Shown: in pieces, positions 23,601 to 36,110 of the stretch
How the letters are laid out: each line of letters begins with the position of its first letter
How positions within the stretch are numbered: the first letter of the stretch is position 1
DNA from: Poecilobothrus nobilitatus
Lineage: Eukaryota > Arthropoda > Insecta > Diptera > Dolichopodidae
Reading direction: 5' to 3'
DNA: 64,000 bases
NCBI GenBank assembly: GCA_947095535.1
Contig: OX352774.1
Span: 217,484,965-217,548,964, forward strand
Notes under the pieces: generated by a model
The model's input: only the letters and a program-made list of their open reading frames with translations
The model's database searches: none
What the model was told of the DNA's origin: nothing
Made by a program: the position numbers and the translations under genes

Positions 23601-26232
23601 TAAGTATATAATAACCGCTTTTCAGGTATTAGTGTAATATTCAAGTATTAGTGTATACTATCTGTGATTCGGGGGAATCCCAAGTTGAAATCACAGTAAA
23701 ATTGAAATTTTTTTTTTTTATCTGGTTTTGTCCTGTTTCAGCTACTTTTTATCATTAGATCGTAATCATTGCCTTCAATAGCTATAAAATTATTTTTTTA
23801 TGCTTTGGAATATGTAACTCCAAGCTTCATTTTGGCCAGAATTGTTCTAGTTTCTGATATATCTAAGTAAGTCGAATCTCTCTATATGATTTTTATTTAT
23901 TACAATTATTTTTTAAATTAATACTTAAACGATCTAAAAGGATAATTTTCTCATTGATTAATTCATCAGAGAAATTTATTATAAATGTGCATATTATGTA
24001 TACTTCAATAAATCAACGAACTTTTTTTTAAAGTTTATTGACATATAAGTGAAAAAATAGAAATGACTGAGAAGAGTAAAATCAACCGAAGAAAAATCAA
24101 TACTAATTCATTAAGGCTAGAGTAATGCTAGAAAAATCAATTTCAGGGATAAAAAAAGGAAATTAAATAAATAAAAATTGTTTAAAAGAAAAATAATCAG
24201 CATGAAAAGAAGAGTAAAACATGTAAAATACCATTGATTCTTGTACAAAACTAAAGTAACCTTGAATAGACTTTGAACTAGAAAAGTTTTGTTATGTACC
24301 TATACAATTAATTTAAATTACATTAAAATATAAATAATTAATTATTGTATATTTCAAATTGTCGATGTGTGTCTACAGTGCAATATTTAATTTAATAAAA
24401 ATATTCTAAGTTTACCTTACATTAAAATAAATTTATAGAGTGTTTATTGTACATACATATATATAATTTTCGTAATATATCTGTCTACAGTCAGATTTGT
24501 GTTTAATGCTATAATAATCTTGCCATTTTTCTATAAATTATTTATTTGTGAAATCATTATGAAATTTATTCGAGACACAAACCAATCTTCAAATATTACA
24601 ATAATAGATACAAACCAATATTTAAATGCATAAAATATGCACATACATAGTTTTTCAAGAATAAAATCTTTAACAACAATCGACATATTGTGTATCGTAT
24701 TTTAATTTAATAAAAATTTTAAATACCATTTACATGAAAATAAAGAAATGATAAAAACAAGTATTTTAGTATTTTTCTTTCAATTTGAAATACATTTATT
24801 TATTCATTTTGGTCCGGCCACCACATTCAATTTGGAATAAAGAGTCGAAGAGTAGATTTTCTTTTAAAAGTTGTCCGTTTATATCTTGGATACGGACTCC
24901 TTACATTTACTTTCAATAAATTATTGTATATTATGTACTTTAAACTTTAAACTGGATTGACCGCATTAACACATTTTATATAATGTACTATTGGATCCAA
25001 GTTTAAAAATGATCTATATGATCTAAATTTATAATGATCTGAATGATCTATTATGATCTATATGGTGATAGTTTCCACATTTATACATCAAATTCTATTC
25101 CTTGTTTTATTTAAGTATGGCAATTCGTAAAATTTTTACATTTACCTCAAATCAACATATTGTATAATAAATGAACTTTTTAAAACCTACAAGTTGTTGG
25201 TTAATGTACACAACTTAAATGCAAGTAAAAATGATTCTAATTTAAAACAATTTAAAATTTCTTTTAATTACAATCTAAAGTTGATTTTTAATTTCGAATT
25301 TATTATAATATGTAAAACATTTTTTTACTATTTTAACTTAAATTTAGAAGGCTACAAACAAAAAATGAAATAAAAACTTTACTTGATAATTGGTAGTAAA
25401 AATCACTTCAATTAAATTAAAAATCAATATAATATAAAGATTAAAAATTAATTGTTTAGCTTATAGTCATAAATTATCCGATTTATAAAAATTCACATAA
25501 AATTTTTTAATTCTTTATTTCAAATTAATGACTTAACTCAATTAAAACTATACGGCTAAACCATTTTAATTTTTATTTAGGACATAACATTATTTTTCTG
25601 TTTTTTTTTTTTTTGTTTTTTGTATTTAGAAATTATTTTTGTACAAAAAAAAAAAATAATAAAATATATTTTTCTGGTTTTCCTTTAAGCAAAAAGAACA
25701 TCAAAAAAAGAACTTTAATTATAGTGATCCCCCACTACTTTATTTTTTTTTTTTTTGTTTTTCCTCTTTTTCTGTTCCAAACACACATTTTAATAACAAA
25801 CTATACAATTCATTTGAAAACAAATTAAAATGGCCCCTTCATTAAGACTATTCGGTTCTCACTGTTAGCACAAAGTAATAATAAAAAGTATATTGGAAAA
25901 TTCTTTTGCGCCAGTTACTGTATAGGTACATATATACATACAATACAATTCTTTACCCAAATATCCACAAAAAAAAAAACAAAAACAAAAAACCAAAAAA
26001 AAAAAAACTTAAATGGAATATAAAAAAAAATATAAAATTAATAGGCATTTTAGATTGACTTTATTTTTTTTATTATATTGGATTTTATTTTCTTATTTTT
26101 TAAATTTTTGGGTTACTTTTTGATTATTTTTCCAATTAATCTTTAATTGGGCAACTAACTTAAATACTTCTCTTGACTTTTTCGTATATTTTGAAATTGA
26201 AAATTTTATGTGTTTTATATTGAATGTTTTTA
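23601..26232. other. AT-rich non-coding DNA
   Basis: Contains a small array of TGATCT motifs at 25008-25063 (listed separately). The frame 25613-25828 is low-complexity. Nothing else seen. Confidence 0.55.
25008..25063. repeat. Degenerate TGATCT minisatellite
   Basis: Five or more ATGATCT(A/G) units lie within ~56 bp, with spacing of 7-15 bp. Too short and irregular to assign a function. Confidence 0.5.
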
Positions 26233-26393
26233 CTGTATTCCTCTGTCACAGAAATGTGACAAGGAAATTACACAGCTTTTCCTTTTCAGGCATGGCTATA
26301 AATGTCGAATTATTATTATGACGTGTGTGAGATTCGAACCCACACTCTCTTGGTGTTTACAACGTATTTCATACGCTCTTACCCAATAGTTTA
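26233..26393 (-). mobile_element. SINE family S2, copy 3
   Basis: On the minus strand it reads TGGGTAAGAGCGTATGAAATA, then ACACCAAGAGAGTGTGGGTTCGAATCTCACACAC (the B-box), CATGCCTGAAAAGGAAAAGC and a tail GTGACAGAG. It matches copy 1 through head and body. The extreme 5' end of the A-box is diverged (ACTATTGGGTAAG). Confidence 0.75.
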
Positions 26394-26803
26394 CCGATTG
26401 AAGTTGAATTATTGAACTTTTTTGAAATAATATTTTTCTATGAAAAATTTAATTTTTGATTTTCTGATTTGTCGCAAATTTTGTAAAAAGATTTACAGAC
26501 AGAAAAGATAAGTGTTCAAATTTAATTTATTAGGTGAAATATGTGAAATAACTCTATAACTTATTTTCAATTTAAATTTAGATGTGGAACGTTCCTTTTA
26601 ATTTTCCGATATGTTTAAAAAAAAAATACTGATACTAAATAAAAAATTTTGATTTTCAAAAGTTAGATCTAATCGGTTTTAATTTTCGTTTGGGTACTCA
26701 ATCTACGCCTAAAATTTGACAGAAATTCAAAAGTCAAAAAGTCAAAAATTTCAAAGTCAAAGGAATTCAAAACACTTTTTCTTTATTTCACTGACGTATA
26801 CCT
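26394..26803. other. AT-rich non-coding DNA
   Basis: Simple AAAGTCAAA-type repeats at about 26730-26765; otherwise nothing. Confidence 0.5.
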
Positions 26804-27247
26804 ACCTTTTTTACTTTAACTGAAAACGTTTCTACTCTAGGTGAATATTATTTTACTTTAACTGAAAACATTTTTATTTTAAGTGAATATGTTTTACTTC
26901 AAGTAAAGATTTTTTATTTTAAGTGAAGAATCTTTCTTTCAGTAATTTATGCTATATAAATAGTATTTAATATACATATAATATATATTTGATTTACATA
27001 ATAAATTTATATACATCTTTGGATATGATATTTATGTATCTGATATTTAAGTAATATTTATGTATATACATATGCATATTATATGTATTTTTTTTTTTAC
27101 ATTAATTTTTATTGTAAATGTATCCAGTTAAAATAAAAAAAATTCATTACTTTAATTAAATAAAAATTATACTAATTAATATTATAATGTAATTTAAAAA
27201 TGTCTCCATTTAAAGTAAAAATGTCTTCAGTTAAAGTAAAAAAGGTA
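26804..27247. mobile_element. Small foldback/MITE-like element with repeated termini
   Basis: The left end TACCTTTTTTACTTTAACTGAA (from 26804) and right end TTCAGTTAAAGTAAAAAAGGTA (to 27247) are inverted repeats with one base slip. Inside the left arm the TTTTACTTTAACTGAAAAC unit is repeated (26810, 26852) and then decays into TTTTAAGTGAA units to about 26930. The right arm holds two inverted units (27198-27247). A flanking TATA may be a target duplication. No coding capacity. Confidence 0.65.
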
Positions 27248-28965
27248 TATTAAATTAATTTTAGGTTGCCTTATCCTTTTTTTTTTTTGGAAATCAAATT
27301 ATAATGTGTTACTGTAATCAAAATCAAATTATAATGCAAAACAAAATATAGGTATAATTTTCCAAGTGAACTCAAAATTTTTGAGTGGTTGATAGAAATT
27401 TTTAACGATTACAATACTTTGAATTAAATTTTGTGTATAAAAAAATGTAGCGATCAAAATATAAATTTTATTGAGGATAAGTAGTGTCAAAAGCAAAAAA
27501 AAATAACAAATCCAGGCTTATTTTATAGATGAAAAAAAAAAATGTAAAGAAGTGCCATTCTCGAATTTTTCTTTTGACTTTTGACATACAATTAAATAAA
27601 TTTTGAACTTAAATAATTGCATCACCAATTATTTCATTTCTAAATATAAAATTCTGTTATTATATTATGCATATAACCAATAATGTCGCTTATGGTACTA
27701 TTTGAGCCATCTAAGTCTTTAAATATATAAGGTTTTAATAGAGGATATTTGAGGGAATTAATAGATCCTGTCAACATTTTGACAAAACTGTTACTTCTTA
27801 TAAACCTTTAATGCCTTTATTTAGTCTACCTATAGTACTGTATTTATTCGGATCCTACTTTATAATCGCTTAATAGAAAATTGTATAACGTATCAAAAAT
27901 AGAAAATAAATATTTTGAATAAAAGCATTTTTTTTAGGATATAGAGTCATTTTATGAAACAATTTATGTTTCGGGAAGTATTCTAAATCAGAGCTATTCA
28001 ACATAGGACTCACTTTATTTGTGCGATTTGAAATCACATGTATTTTCTAAGATACAGTTGAAGAATAAACAGTTAAAAGAAAACATTTTTAATTTTACTC
28101 CATAATATGATCGATAACGAATTGAGGTGATTTGAACCTAAGCATCATGATATAACTCTAACACATCAAATCGTAGAACCCATATGTTAATTGAGTGAGC
28201 TCATAAGCAAAACTTTTATTCGAAGACTTTTTGTAAGATCAAATTCTCTATATGAAATATTTATTTCTTAGATCAAATTGGGTTAACAACAAAATAATTT
28301 TAGAAAATTTTCTAAAATCCCGATAGTAATCTTTAGATTAGTATTTTATTTTTGGTCTTGGTCTGTCTTGAAATAAGATATGTACATAATATTTTTTCAA
28401 GTCATCATATTAAAAAGTATTTTGTTTCCATTTGTTTTGTATTACAGCATTATACAAATATAGTCTGGTTATTACATCTTCCATTCTAAAAAACAAAAAA
28501 AAAAATAAAAAACGTGTTATTTAAACATTCATTGCCCATAAATATTTACAGTTAGCTATACAAAATGTGTTTACAAACATTAATTGTTGTATATACATAC
28601 ATAATATGTAGTACTTTAAAAACAAAATTACAAAATGATATTAATGAAAAAAGAAGATGACGAATCATAAAAAAGAGACTTTACAAGAAAATACAGAAAC
28701 ACAATAAAAAAATAAAAACACAATATAAAAAAAATTCAATTGGGCATGAAATTAAAGAAACAATCAGAAAGTCAATTGAAAATGAAGATAAAAATTTTCC
28801 TAAATAATATTTATTTGTTTTTGTGCCCATTTTGAAAAATTCTGAAAAAATGGTTTATTAAATTTGTTGTACTATGTTCGGTTGTCCGTATGTACTAAGT
28901 AAAGAGTCTTATGTAAGTATGAGTCTTATTTTTAAATGTTTATAACTCAAATTCTATCAGATTTT
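27248..28965. other. AT-rich DNA with a possible tRNA-like relic
   Basis: On the minus strand at 28125-28195 a B-box-like GGTTCAAATCACC follows GTTAGAGTTATATCATGATGCT, compatible with a badly decayed tRNA-derived head. The remainder shows nothing recognisable. Confidence 0.4.
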
Positions 28966-29420
28966 TACCGACCGCATACAATTATATGTATAAGGTAGGT
29001 ATTGTTTTCATACTAAAAATTTGTACCCGAGATTTTGGCAAATATGCACTACTCCGGTGTGGAGAAGGCGGTAAAAATGTTTTTTGTTCATGATATCTGT
29101 CTGTGTGTGTGTGGGGGGGTGCGTGTGCGTGTGTGTGTGTGTGTGGATATATTTGTTGGCAAGTGTACAGCTTAAACGACTAAGTGGAATTTTTTGCAAT
29201 TTCATATTTAAGGTTTTATTTTTATTTATTTTTTTTATTTTTTATTTTATTTATTAAACCAAAGCAAGGTTTTTACATAAAAAATCTTACAGCTAAAAAA
29301 AATTAAAGCTAACAAAATACACAAACAATAGCAAATAAAAAACATTTTTGATTACTAAGCTAAAAATGATGTAATATATAAGGTTTTGATATCTCGGATT
29401 AATAAGCTTTTGGAGCAAAC
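28966..29420 (+). repeat. Dispersed repeat R1, copy 2, interrupted by an insertion
   Basis: Matches copy 1 (2674-2945) from ACCGCATACA to TAAGCTTTTGGAGCAAAC. Its GT-rich array (29101-29144) is longer than in copy 1. It is split at 29217 by the insertion described next. Minus-strand frames at 29008-29205 and 29293-29499 are translations of this repeat, as shown by the LLQKLINPRY string that also appears in the frame over copy 1. Confidence 0.8.
29209..29387 (-). mobile_element. Short retroelement insertion inside R1, with target-site duplication
   Basis: Relative to R1 copy 1, 161 extra bases (29218-29378) sit between two copies of TAAGGTTTT (29209-29217 and 29379-29387). The insert starts with a T-rich run of TTTTATT units, which on the minus strand is an A-rich tail, so it looks like a strongly 5'-truncated LINE or SINE 3' end. 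Its inner sequence (TTATTAAACCAAAGCAAGG) loosely recalls the 3' end of the LINE at 43727. Confidence 0.7.
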
Positions 29421-30825
29421 TGAATCTAAATTGATGTATCAATGAATGCACATATATTTTTACGATTTCATTGCTTATTATTGTTATTGAATAAAACAAA
29501 ATGTCGTTTAATTATTAGAAGTTATTTTGCTTTGATATAAATTATTAGGTAAAAAATCTATAAATTTTGGTATTGTACTTTTCGTGTAGTGGCGGTCGGT
29601 CCTGTGGTGGAAACAACTGATTTTTTTCACTATTTTTATCACCAGATTTTTTTTTTTACACTATAAAACGTCAAACATTTTTTTGAATTAACATTTTGAC
29701 CTCAAATTAATTAAGATAAAAATAATAATATATTTTACAATTTATTCTTTTTTATTACCGTTTTATTAAACCATAATTTTTCAAATTTTTGGATCCCAGT
29801 ACCTTTCAAACTACTAAATTTAGAAACAATCATTTTGACAGCAATATGATATTTAAAAGTTACATAAGTTTAAATTCACCTCAAAGAAAACTTTTTATTT
29901 TCACCCAATTTTACAGCTCTATAAAGTGTCAAAAATTTAAATATGCAATCTACTTTTAGACAATTAAGAGCACCATAACATTATGAGAGGTTTCTATAAT
30001 TTTATACAATATATTTTTAATTGTATAAAAACTTTTTTTAATTATTAAAATGTGTAAAAGAAAAAAATAAGAAGAAAATCAAAGAAAAATTAAAAATTTT
30101 GATGGAAAAATAATCGCTTTTTCAAAATACTTGTTTTTATATACTGCTTTGTTTTTTTGTTTTTTTTCCTTTTTAATTTTATATTACTTTTAAAGAGATT
30201 TATTGTTTTCCATAATAAATAAGTACTTCAAAATCAAAACATTTCATTGATTTTTTTTTTTGCTAGTTCTTTATTTTGAAAATGAAAAAATGAAAATTTT
30301 AAGTTTAATTTTTAAATGTTTAAATGCCATATAGACTCCATTGAATAATGAACAATTTTGGAGACTCCTACTGCTACACTGTAATGATATATTATTATAT
30401 TATAACATTGAGAACGCATCATTTTCATTAAATACTTAAAAAAAAAAATTTCACTTAAATTTAATTAAAGTTTACTAAAGTTTTTTGATAGATTTTAGAA
30501 GTTTCAATTTTTGTTTTGAAGAGGTAAAGAATAAAGAAAGTAAAGCTTAAAAATAAAATCAATTTTAGTGTTGTAAACAATTTTAAAAATAGAAATTTGA
30601 AAAAAAAAAAAAAAAAGAAAAATGTTTGTATAAATATATATAGATATGTACAAAACGAATTGAATTTTTAAAGAAAAATCAATGAACCGCGGAAACGATT
30701 GAAAAAAATTTACTACTGCTGATTAATTTAATGATTAATGTTTTTTTTTTTCTACGTGCTGGGACTACTTTTTGTATTTTTAGTACATTTTCCAAAAACA
30801 AAAAATTTGAAAAATTTATTTATTA
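29421..30825. other. AT-rich non-coding DNA
   Basis: GTAGTGGCGGTCGG at about 29586 is a small GC patch with no inverted partner found. No gene seen. Confidence 0.55.
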
Positions 30826-31645
30826 GTTTCACTTTGCCCGTCTGTCTGTTTATTAAACTTGTCTGTTTATTGTTTATTAAAACAACCTTTCAGATAAAGT
30901 TTTGGAAATTTAACGATAAATATGTCGAATGACAAAATGAGTGTTGAAAAACTTTTTGGTGTCACCCTACCCATATTGTAGCTGCAAACTCTTAAAGTTA
31001 GAAAGCTTTATGTTCAAATATTTATATCTCAACTTCACCTAAAACATTTTTTCAACCTTATAAAAATGCATGTTGATGATAATTATTATATCCCCACATC
31101 ACGATTACACATCATTGTTTGGTGCAAAAAATAAAACCTAAAAACATCAAACGATTAAAAAGATATTTTTACTTTTATAAATAATTGATATAAAAATTTT
31201 ATAAATTTTATTAAATTTTGGAATACATATTTAAATTTACTGTTATGTCAAAAATTTTGGTTCTTTTGAAGTTTTTAGTTGAAATCTTGAAATTCTGAGA
31301 GGAGAAAGATCTATAAGAATAAGTATAAGCTTACTCAGAAAAATATTTTTATACTTCTACCAATATAAGAGCTATTACGGACCAAAAATTGAAAATTTAC
31401 TCTTTTTAGACACATGCAACTCTAACACATATACAAAATTTTTTAAAGTAAATATACAATAACTAAATCTTCACTATTATATATTAATCATGTGTTAAAT
31501 CCTTTTTTTTTATTATATACGGTTTTCTCAATTGTTGAAGGAATCTCTTATATTTTCATAAATTTTTCTAATATAAAAACATAAAAATTAACTTTTTAAA
31601 AATATGCGCCTTTATAAATCTTTGATTTTACATACTGCCTTGTTT
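30826..31645 (-). repeat. Dispersed repeat R2, copy C
   Basis: On the minus strand it runs from an AAGGCAGTATGTAAA-like start (near 31645) to CGGGCAAAGTGAAAC (30826-30840). The landmark TGTGTCTAAAAAGAG with CAATTTTTGG(T/A)CCGTAATAGCTC lies at 31376-31420. More diverged than A and B, with extra sequence near its end. The plus-strand frame 30738-30932 overlaps the end and is spurious. Confidence 0.6.
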
Positions 31646-32439
31646 TTTTCTGCCTTAGAACTAAAATTAAACTTCTAATTACGAAAATAAATTTGATGAA
31701 TTAAAGTTGTTGTGTAAGTTTGATGATTGTTGAATTATTGTATATCTAATTTTTTGTTTTAATAAATTTTATTTTTTATGTAAAATTTTCAATAAAATTT
31801 TATTTGTTTATTTAAGGTAAATCATCACATCTAATCATAATATACCGTAACGAAGTCCAAATTCGTAGCGTAATATTTATTAATATATATATATATATAT
31901 ATAACTAACTATATATATATATATATATAATATAATATCATTTCAGTGTATCATATAAATTATTGTAAATTTAAATAATCATATGCAGTAACAACCACTT
32001 CTGATGTTCTTCTCTTCCACACTTAAGATATTTTTTATTAGGATTGTCATTTTACTGTACAGTGTTGGTATTATGTTGGAATTGTATTAAATGAATTAAC
32101 TATAGTTATTTGAAAATTTAAAGTTTTAAAATGTCCAAAATTAGCCTATTCAAGGTTTTTAAAAGATTTTCGAAGTCTAGATTAAACAATATTTTTAGTC
32201 AAATCATATAGGAGATCTCTATATAATTATGTACTTTGTTAAAAAAAACTTCTATTACTAAAATGTATTCCAACAACTTTAATTTATGTTATTAAATTGA
32301 AAAAGGAACGGGAAATTTAAAATCCTGAATATAACAAATATTTTAAACTTTTATATGTAGATAGAAACTTTCTGAACACCATAAATAATTAAAATACAGG
32401 CTGTACTTAAATGATTTTAATATTCGGAACTTCTAGACA
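31646..32439. other. AT-rich DNA with a strong TA-repeat pair
   Basis: Two (TA)n blocks (about 31886-31904 and 31911-31929) separated by ACTAAC; they could form a cruciform. No gene seen. Confidence 0.6.
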
Positions 32440-32680
32440 GGGTAACGGAGACTCTTTTTGTTTCTCTAAGGAAAGTTTTGAGTGGAGGCATCACACTTTT
32501 ATTTCGTAAGAACAAGTTCCCACTCATACTAGATTTCTGTAGAACAGAGTAAGAGAACCTACCTACTAAACGTCCAAGGCCCAGTGGGTAAAGCGTTTAG
32601 ATCACATTGTAATCATTAATTGAACAAATTGCTCTACTTTGTACTTAATCTAGAAATTTCAATGCCTTTTTAGAAGCCCC
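32440..32680 (-). pseudogene. Decayed LINE 3' fragment, same family as 59043-59700
   Basis: The reverse complement aligns with the plus-strand LINE relic at 59043-59700. GAGTAAGAGAACCTA (32547-32561) is an exact 15-bp match to the complement of 59171-59185. GGAAAGTTTTGAGTGGAGGCATCA and AATGCCTTTTTAGAAGC also match in the right order. Only the region corresponding to the end of the reverse-transcriptase ORF remains, with no open frame. Confidence 0.65.
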
Positions 32681-33216
32681 TGCCTAAATATATGTATTAT
32701 ACTTCATCTTTCGTCGTATGTACTTTATGTAGATATCAAGAAGATCACAAGATGAGAAGAAAATTTTGTATCTATACTTAGATCTATAATTTTCGGTAAC
32801 AATATTAATGAGTTTTTTGTTTATTTTTATATCGAGTATTCCAGTGTTCGAAAATCTTTAAAAATTTTGAATAATCGATTATCAAAAATTAAAATATGAT
32901 AATTCAAAGTGTTAATATTTTTTAAAGGAAATTTATTATTTGATGATTATGCAAGTATCTATTTGTATTAGGAATTAAAATGTTTATTTGGTAGAGTAAA
33001 TTTCTAACATTATAACATTTTATTATTTGAATAACCGACTACTCATTATTAATTGAATTTCTGTTATTGGAAACTGTTAAATTACTGGCAAAAATAAATG
33101 GCATATGTTATATAAGAGGAAATAACATAAAGAATAATTTTAAACATTTCTTATATTTTATAAGTAAAATGTAACATATAACATTTAAAAATGCAATATG
33201 TAAATTACGGAAGCGC
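32681..33216. other. AT-rich non-coding DNA
   Basis: Nothing recognisable. Confidence 0.55.
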
Positions 33217-33722
33217 TACGAATGCTCCTATCTCAAAAACTATAGTTTTATCAAAACCTCGTTTTTTAAAATCTTAATTTTTTAAAAATATTTTTTTTTT
33301 TCAGAAAATACAGAAAAAATAAGAAATTGTAATTTTTAGTTTTTAACGAATAAATAATAGAAGAGATTTTAGAGTTGGAATCAGGGTTTTACGCTTTTTC
33401 CAAAATATTTATATATTATAGAGTTAAATTTAAAATTAGGATTTCAATAATTTGACTATCGACGGTTTTTAAACCTTTTGAAAGATCTTGATGTTGAAAT
33501 ATGTATAAAAAAAATAATTGGAAGAGAGTTTACAGTTGGTTACAAAATCAGGGTTTCAATAATTTGTTTACCGGAGATTTAAATATTCGACCTTTGATAT
33601 CCATATTTTTCTTTTTAAAAATATGCTAAAAATAAAAAAAAGCAAAAAAAAAACGTGATTTTAAGAAACAAGATTTTGATAAAACGTAATTTTGAAAAAC
33701 GAGCATTGGAACCTATTTCGTA
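33217..33722. mobile_element. TIR element (MITE-like), related to the element at 56259
   Basis: The two ends are imperfect inverted repeats over ~60 bp: left TACGAATGCTCC, then TTTTATCAAAACCTCGTTTTTTAAAATC; right the complement of TACGAAATAGG...TTTTATCAAAATCTTGTTTCTTAAAATC. The interior holds GTTTCAATAATTTGTTTA (33553-33570), which is identical to 56614-56631 inside another TIR element, with related flanking text. No coding capacity and no clear target duplication. Confidence 0.6.
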
Positions 33723-35729
33723 CCCATTACTTTTACTTAAAGTCAATTCTGTTATATAAAAAATTTATTTATTTTTTTTTTTTATTTAATTTTAAGTTTT
33801 GTTTTATAAAATTAAGTTAATCATTTAATCAAATTAATATTAAGCAGATATCGTATTTCATTTCCTAAACTTATATACCTAATGAAAAACAATTAAAATT
33901 GAATATTTTATTTTTCGTTTCAACCAGAATTTTTTTTTTTTTTATTATTTTAAATTTTCTTTTATTATTGAATACTGAAGGGATGATTTTTTACATTGTT
34001 GCAGTTCATTTATAATTCAGAATTTTTTTTTTCTTTTTATTTCCGGTTAAATGTAATGTGGTAAATGGATATGTGGAACGTATTATTTTTTTTTTTTTTT
34101 GCCTTTAATTTAACTTAATTATGTGAACCACATTTTGTTAGCACATTTTCAAAAATAATTTAAAAGAAAAAAGATTTAAATTGTTTTAATTAGTACGTCT
34201 TTTAATTTATTCGTTCGTCCTTAAAAACATTCGACTATATATCCGTTCGTTTATATGTTTTTTAGTTTATTTGTATATATTCAAATTCTGTTGTCAAAAT
34301 TTTTACCATTTTTAACTTTTATCAATTTTCGTTTCGTTTAAAGTCTGCTGCCCGTTTCCTGCAATAAATTAACGGGTATAAGTGATTTAATCTGTTCAAA
34401 GATCATCCAATCTACTCCTGCATTTAATACTATATTTGGATATTTCTTTTGTAGAGACGGAATTTTAGATTATCTTTTTAGATTATCTGATTTGAGAACA
34501 TGATGCATTGGCTACTTTGTCAGTGTTACAATTTGGTATGATGCCAGAAAATTTGATTGTATAGTGAAAACATTGAAATATTTACTATGAACAGTTTTTG
34601 TTAAAAAACTTTACAAAATTTTGATTCTTAAATATTTTTAAAAGGGAATTTCTAACCTTATATTGTATATCTATCCCTATATCCAATATATCCCTTATAT
34701 TGTAAATCTTAAATTCTGTATAAATTTTATAACGTAAAAATAAAAAAGGTAAAATGTTTTATGATTTTTCAGCATAATTTTCTTCACAGAAATTTTCTTC
34801 TAAAAGAGATTACAATTTTTATAAGAATATAATCGCAATGAGTTTTTGAATGTTTTATTTTAATATTTTGATAATATGAGCCTTTTAAATCTTTTAGTTA
34901 TTTTGTTTCATATTCATTCAGAAAATGTTTTTATTTCATTCGTATAAAAATATAAAATTTTAATCAAATATTTGGGAATAAGTTTTTTTTTGGAAAATGC
35001 TTACATTTACTTTTATTCAGCTAATAATATATTACCTAAAAAAAAAAACAAAAAAAACATTTTTTTAGTTAAGTAATGGAAAAATACCTCTCCCTTTTAT
35101 AAAGCAAAACCAAAAAATTAAATCCCTAACAAAAATCCCAATTTAAAAATTCATAAATAAATTTAAATACAAAACAAAAAAAAAAAAATTTTAGTAAAAA
35201 GATTTCAATTCACACGGAAATGACATAAATAAAAAGAGATTTTTTTCTTTTTTTTTTAACGGTCAACGATATTTGTGCTTTTGTTTTCCCAGGATTCACT
35301 TAAAATTGCGATTTCTTTATAACATTTTTTAATTTTTGTTTTATTTTATATTGTTTTTTTTTTTGCTTCCTTTGCTTTTAATTTTTAGTATAAATATTTA
35401 AAAAGGTTTTTTTTTTTTATTTTTTGCTGTTTTTTGTACAACCTTATTGTAGATTTTGTTTCTTATTCCTTTATCTGTGGGAGTTTCTCTGACAATAATA
35501 TCTGTGACTTTTGTAATGGGAAGCTTGCTTTTAATTTTAGATATATATAAATCCTTTTTTTTTTTCTTTTGTTCTTTTTTATTATTTTTAAATGTTAAAT
35601 GTCTGAAACTTGTATTAATATTTTAAAATTAAAAAATTCATTGTAGTCATTATTTTGTTTGATACCGTTCAAACAACCAATACATCGTTTCATTTAAAAT
35701 AAATTTCTCTGATCATATTCGCTTTTGTT
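33723..35729. other. AT-rich non-coding DNA
   Basis: Long T tracts (about 33926-33943, 34087-34101, 35410-35420). No supported gene. Confidence 0.55.
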
Positions 35730-36110
35730 ATACCCGTATGAAGATATATTCTTCAAGGGTATTATAAATTTTCTATACGTTTGTGACACCTTAAAAGAGT
35801 CAAGCTAGATATTGAGTCAAGTGAATGGTTCGGCTTAGAATCGAATTTTCTAGTTTATTAAGCCCATATACGTCTATAAGTTCGTCCGGCTTTCCGCACG
35901 ATAACTAAAAAAATAAAAGAGTTAGAACCTGAAATGTATGTCTATTTTGAAAAAAATTTGCTAGTTTCGCTATTGAATTCTCTAATTTAAAGTAGATGTG
36001 AATTGTTTGCTTGTGGAAAAGTTTTTGGTTTGCCTCAAGTACGAGAAAATAGATTTTCGGTTGAAGATCGTAATATGAAGATCGAATTCTTTTACTTAAA
36101 AACAAGAACT
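35730..36110 (+). mobile_element. DINE-1-like Helentron, copy H3, 3'-truncated
   Basis: The 5' end ATACCCGTATGAAG...CTTCAAGGGTATTATAAATT and the following ACGTTTGTGACACCTTAAAAGAG, TCGGCTTAGAATCGAATT and CGCACGATAACTAAAAAAATAAA match copy H2 (50784 onward) closely. The 3' stem-loop and terminal inverted repeat are missing. The minus-strand frame 35905-36105 is a translation of the repeat. Confidence 0.7.

Noticed and set aside
27660..27830. Minus-strand 56-codon frame (KMLTGSINSLKYPLLKPYIF)
   Set aside because: Composition is mildly protein-like, but no motif, splice signals or neighbours support it.
32570..32625. A-box-like GGCCCAGTGGGTAAAGCG suggesting a SINE
   Set aside because: No B-box follows, and the stretch aligns with the LINE fragment family of 59043.
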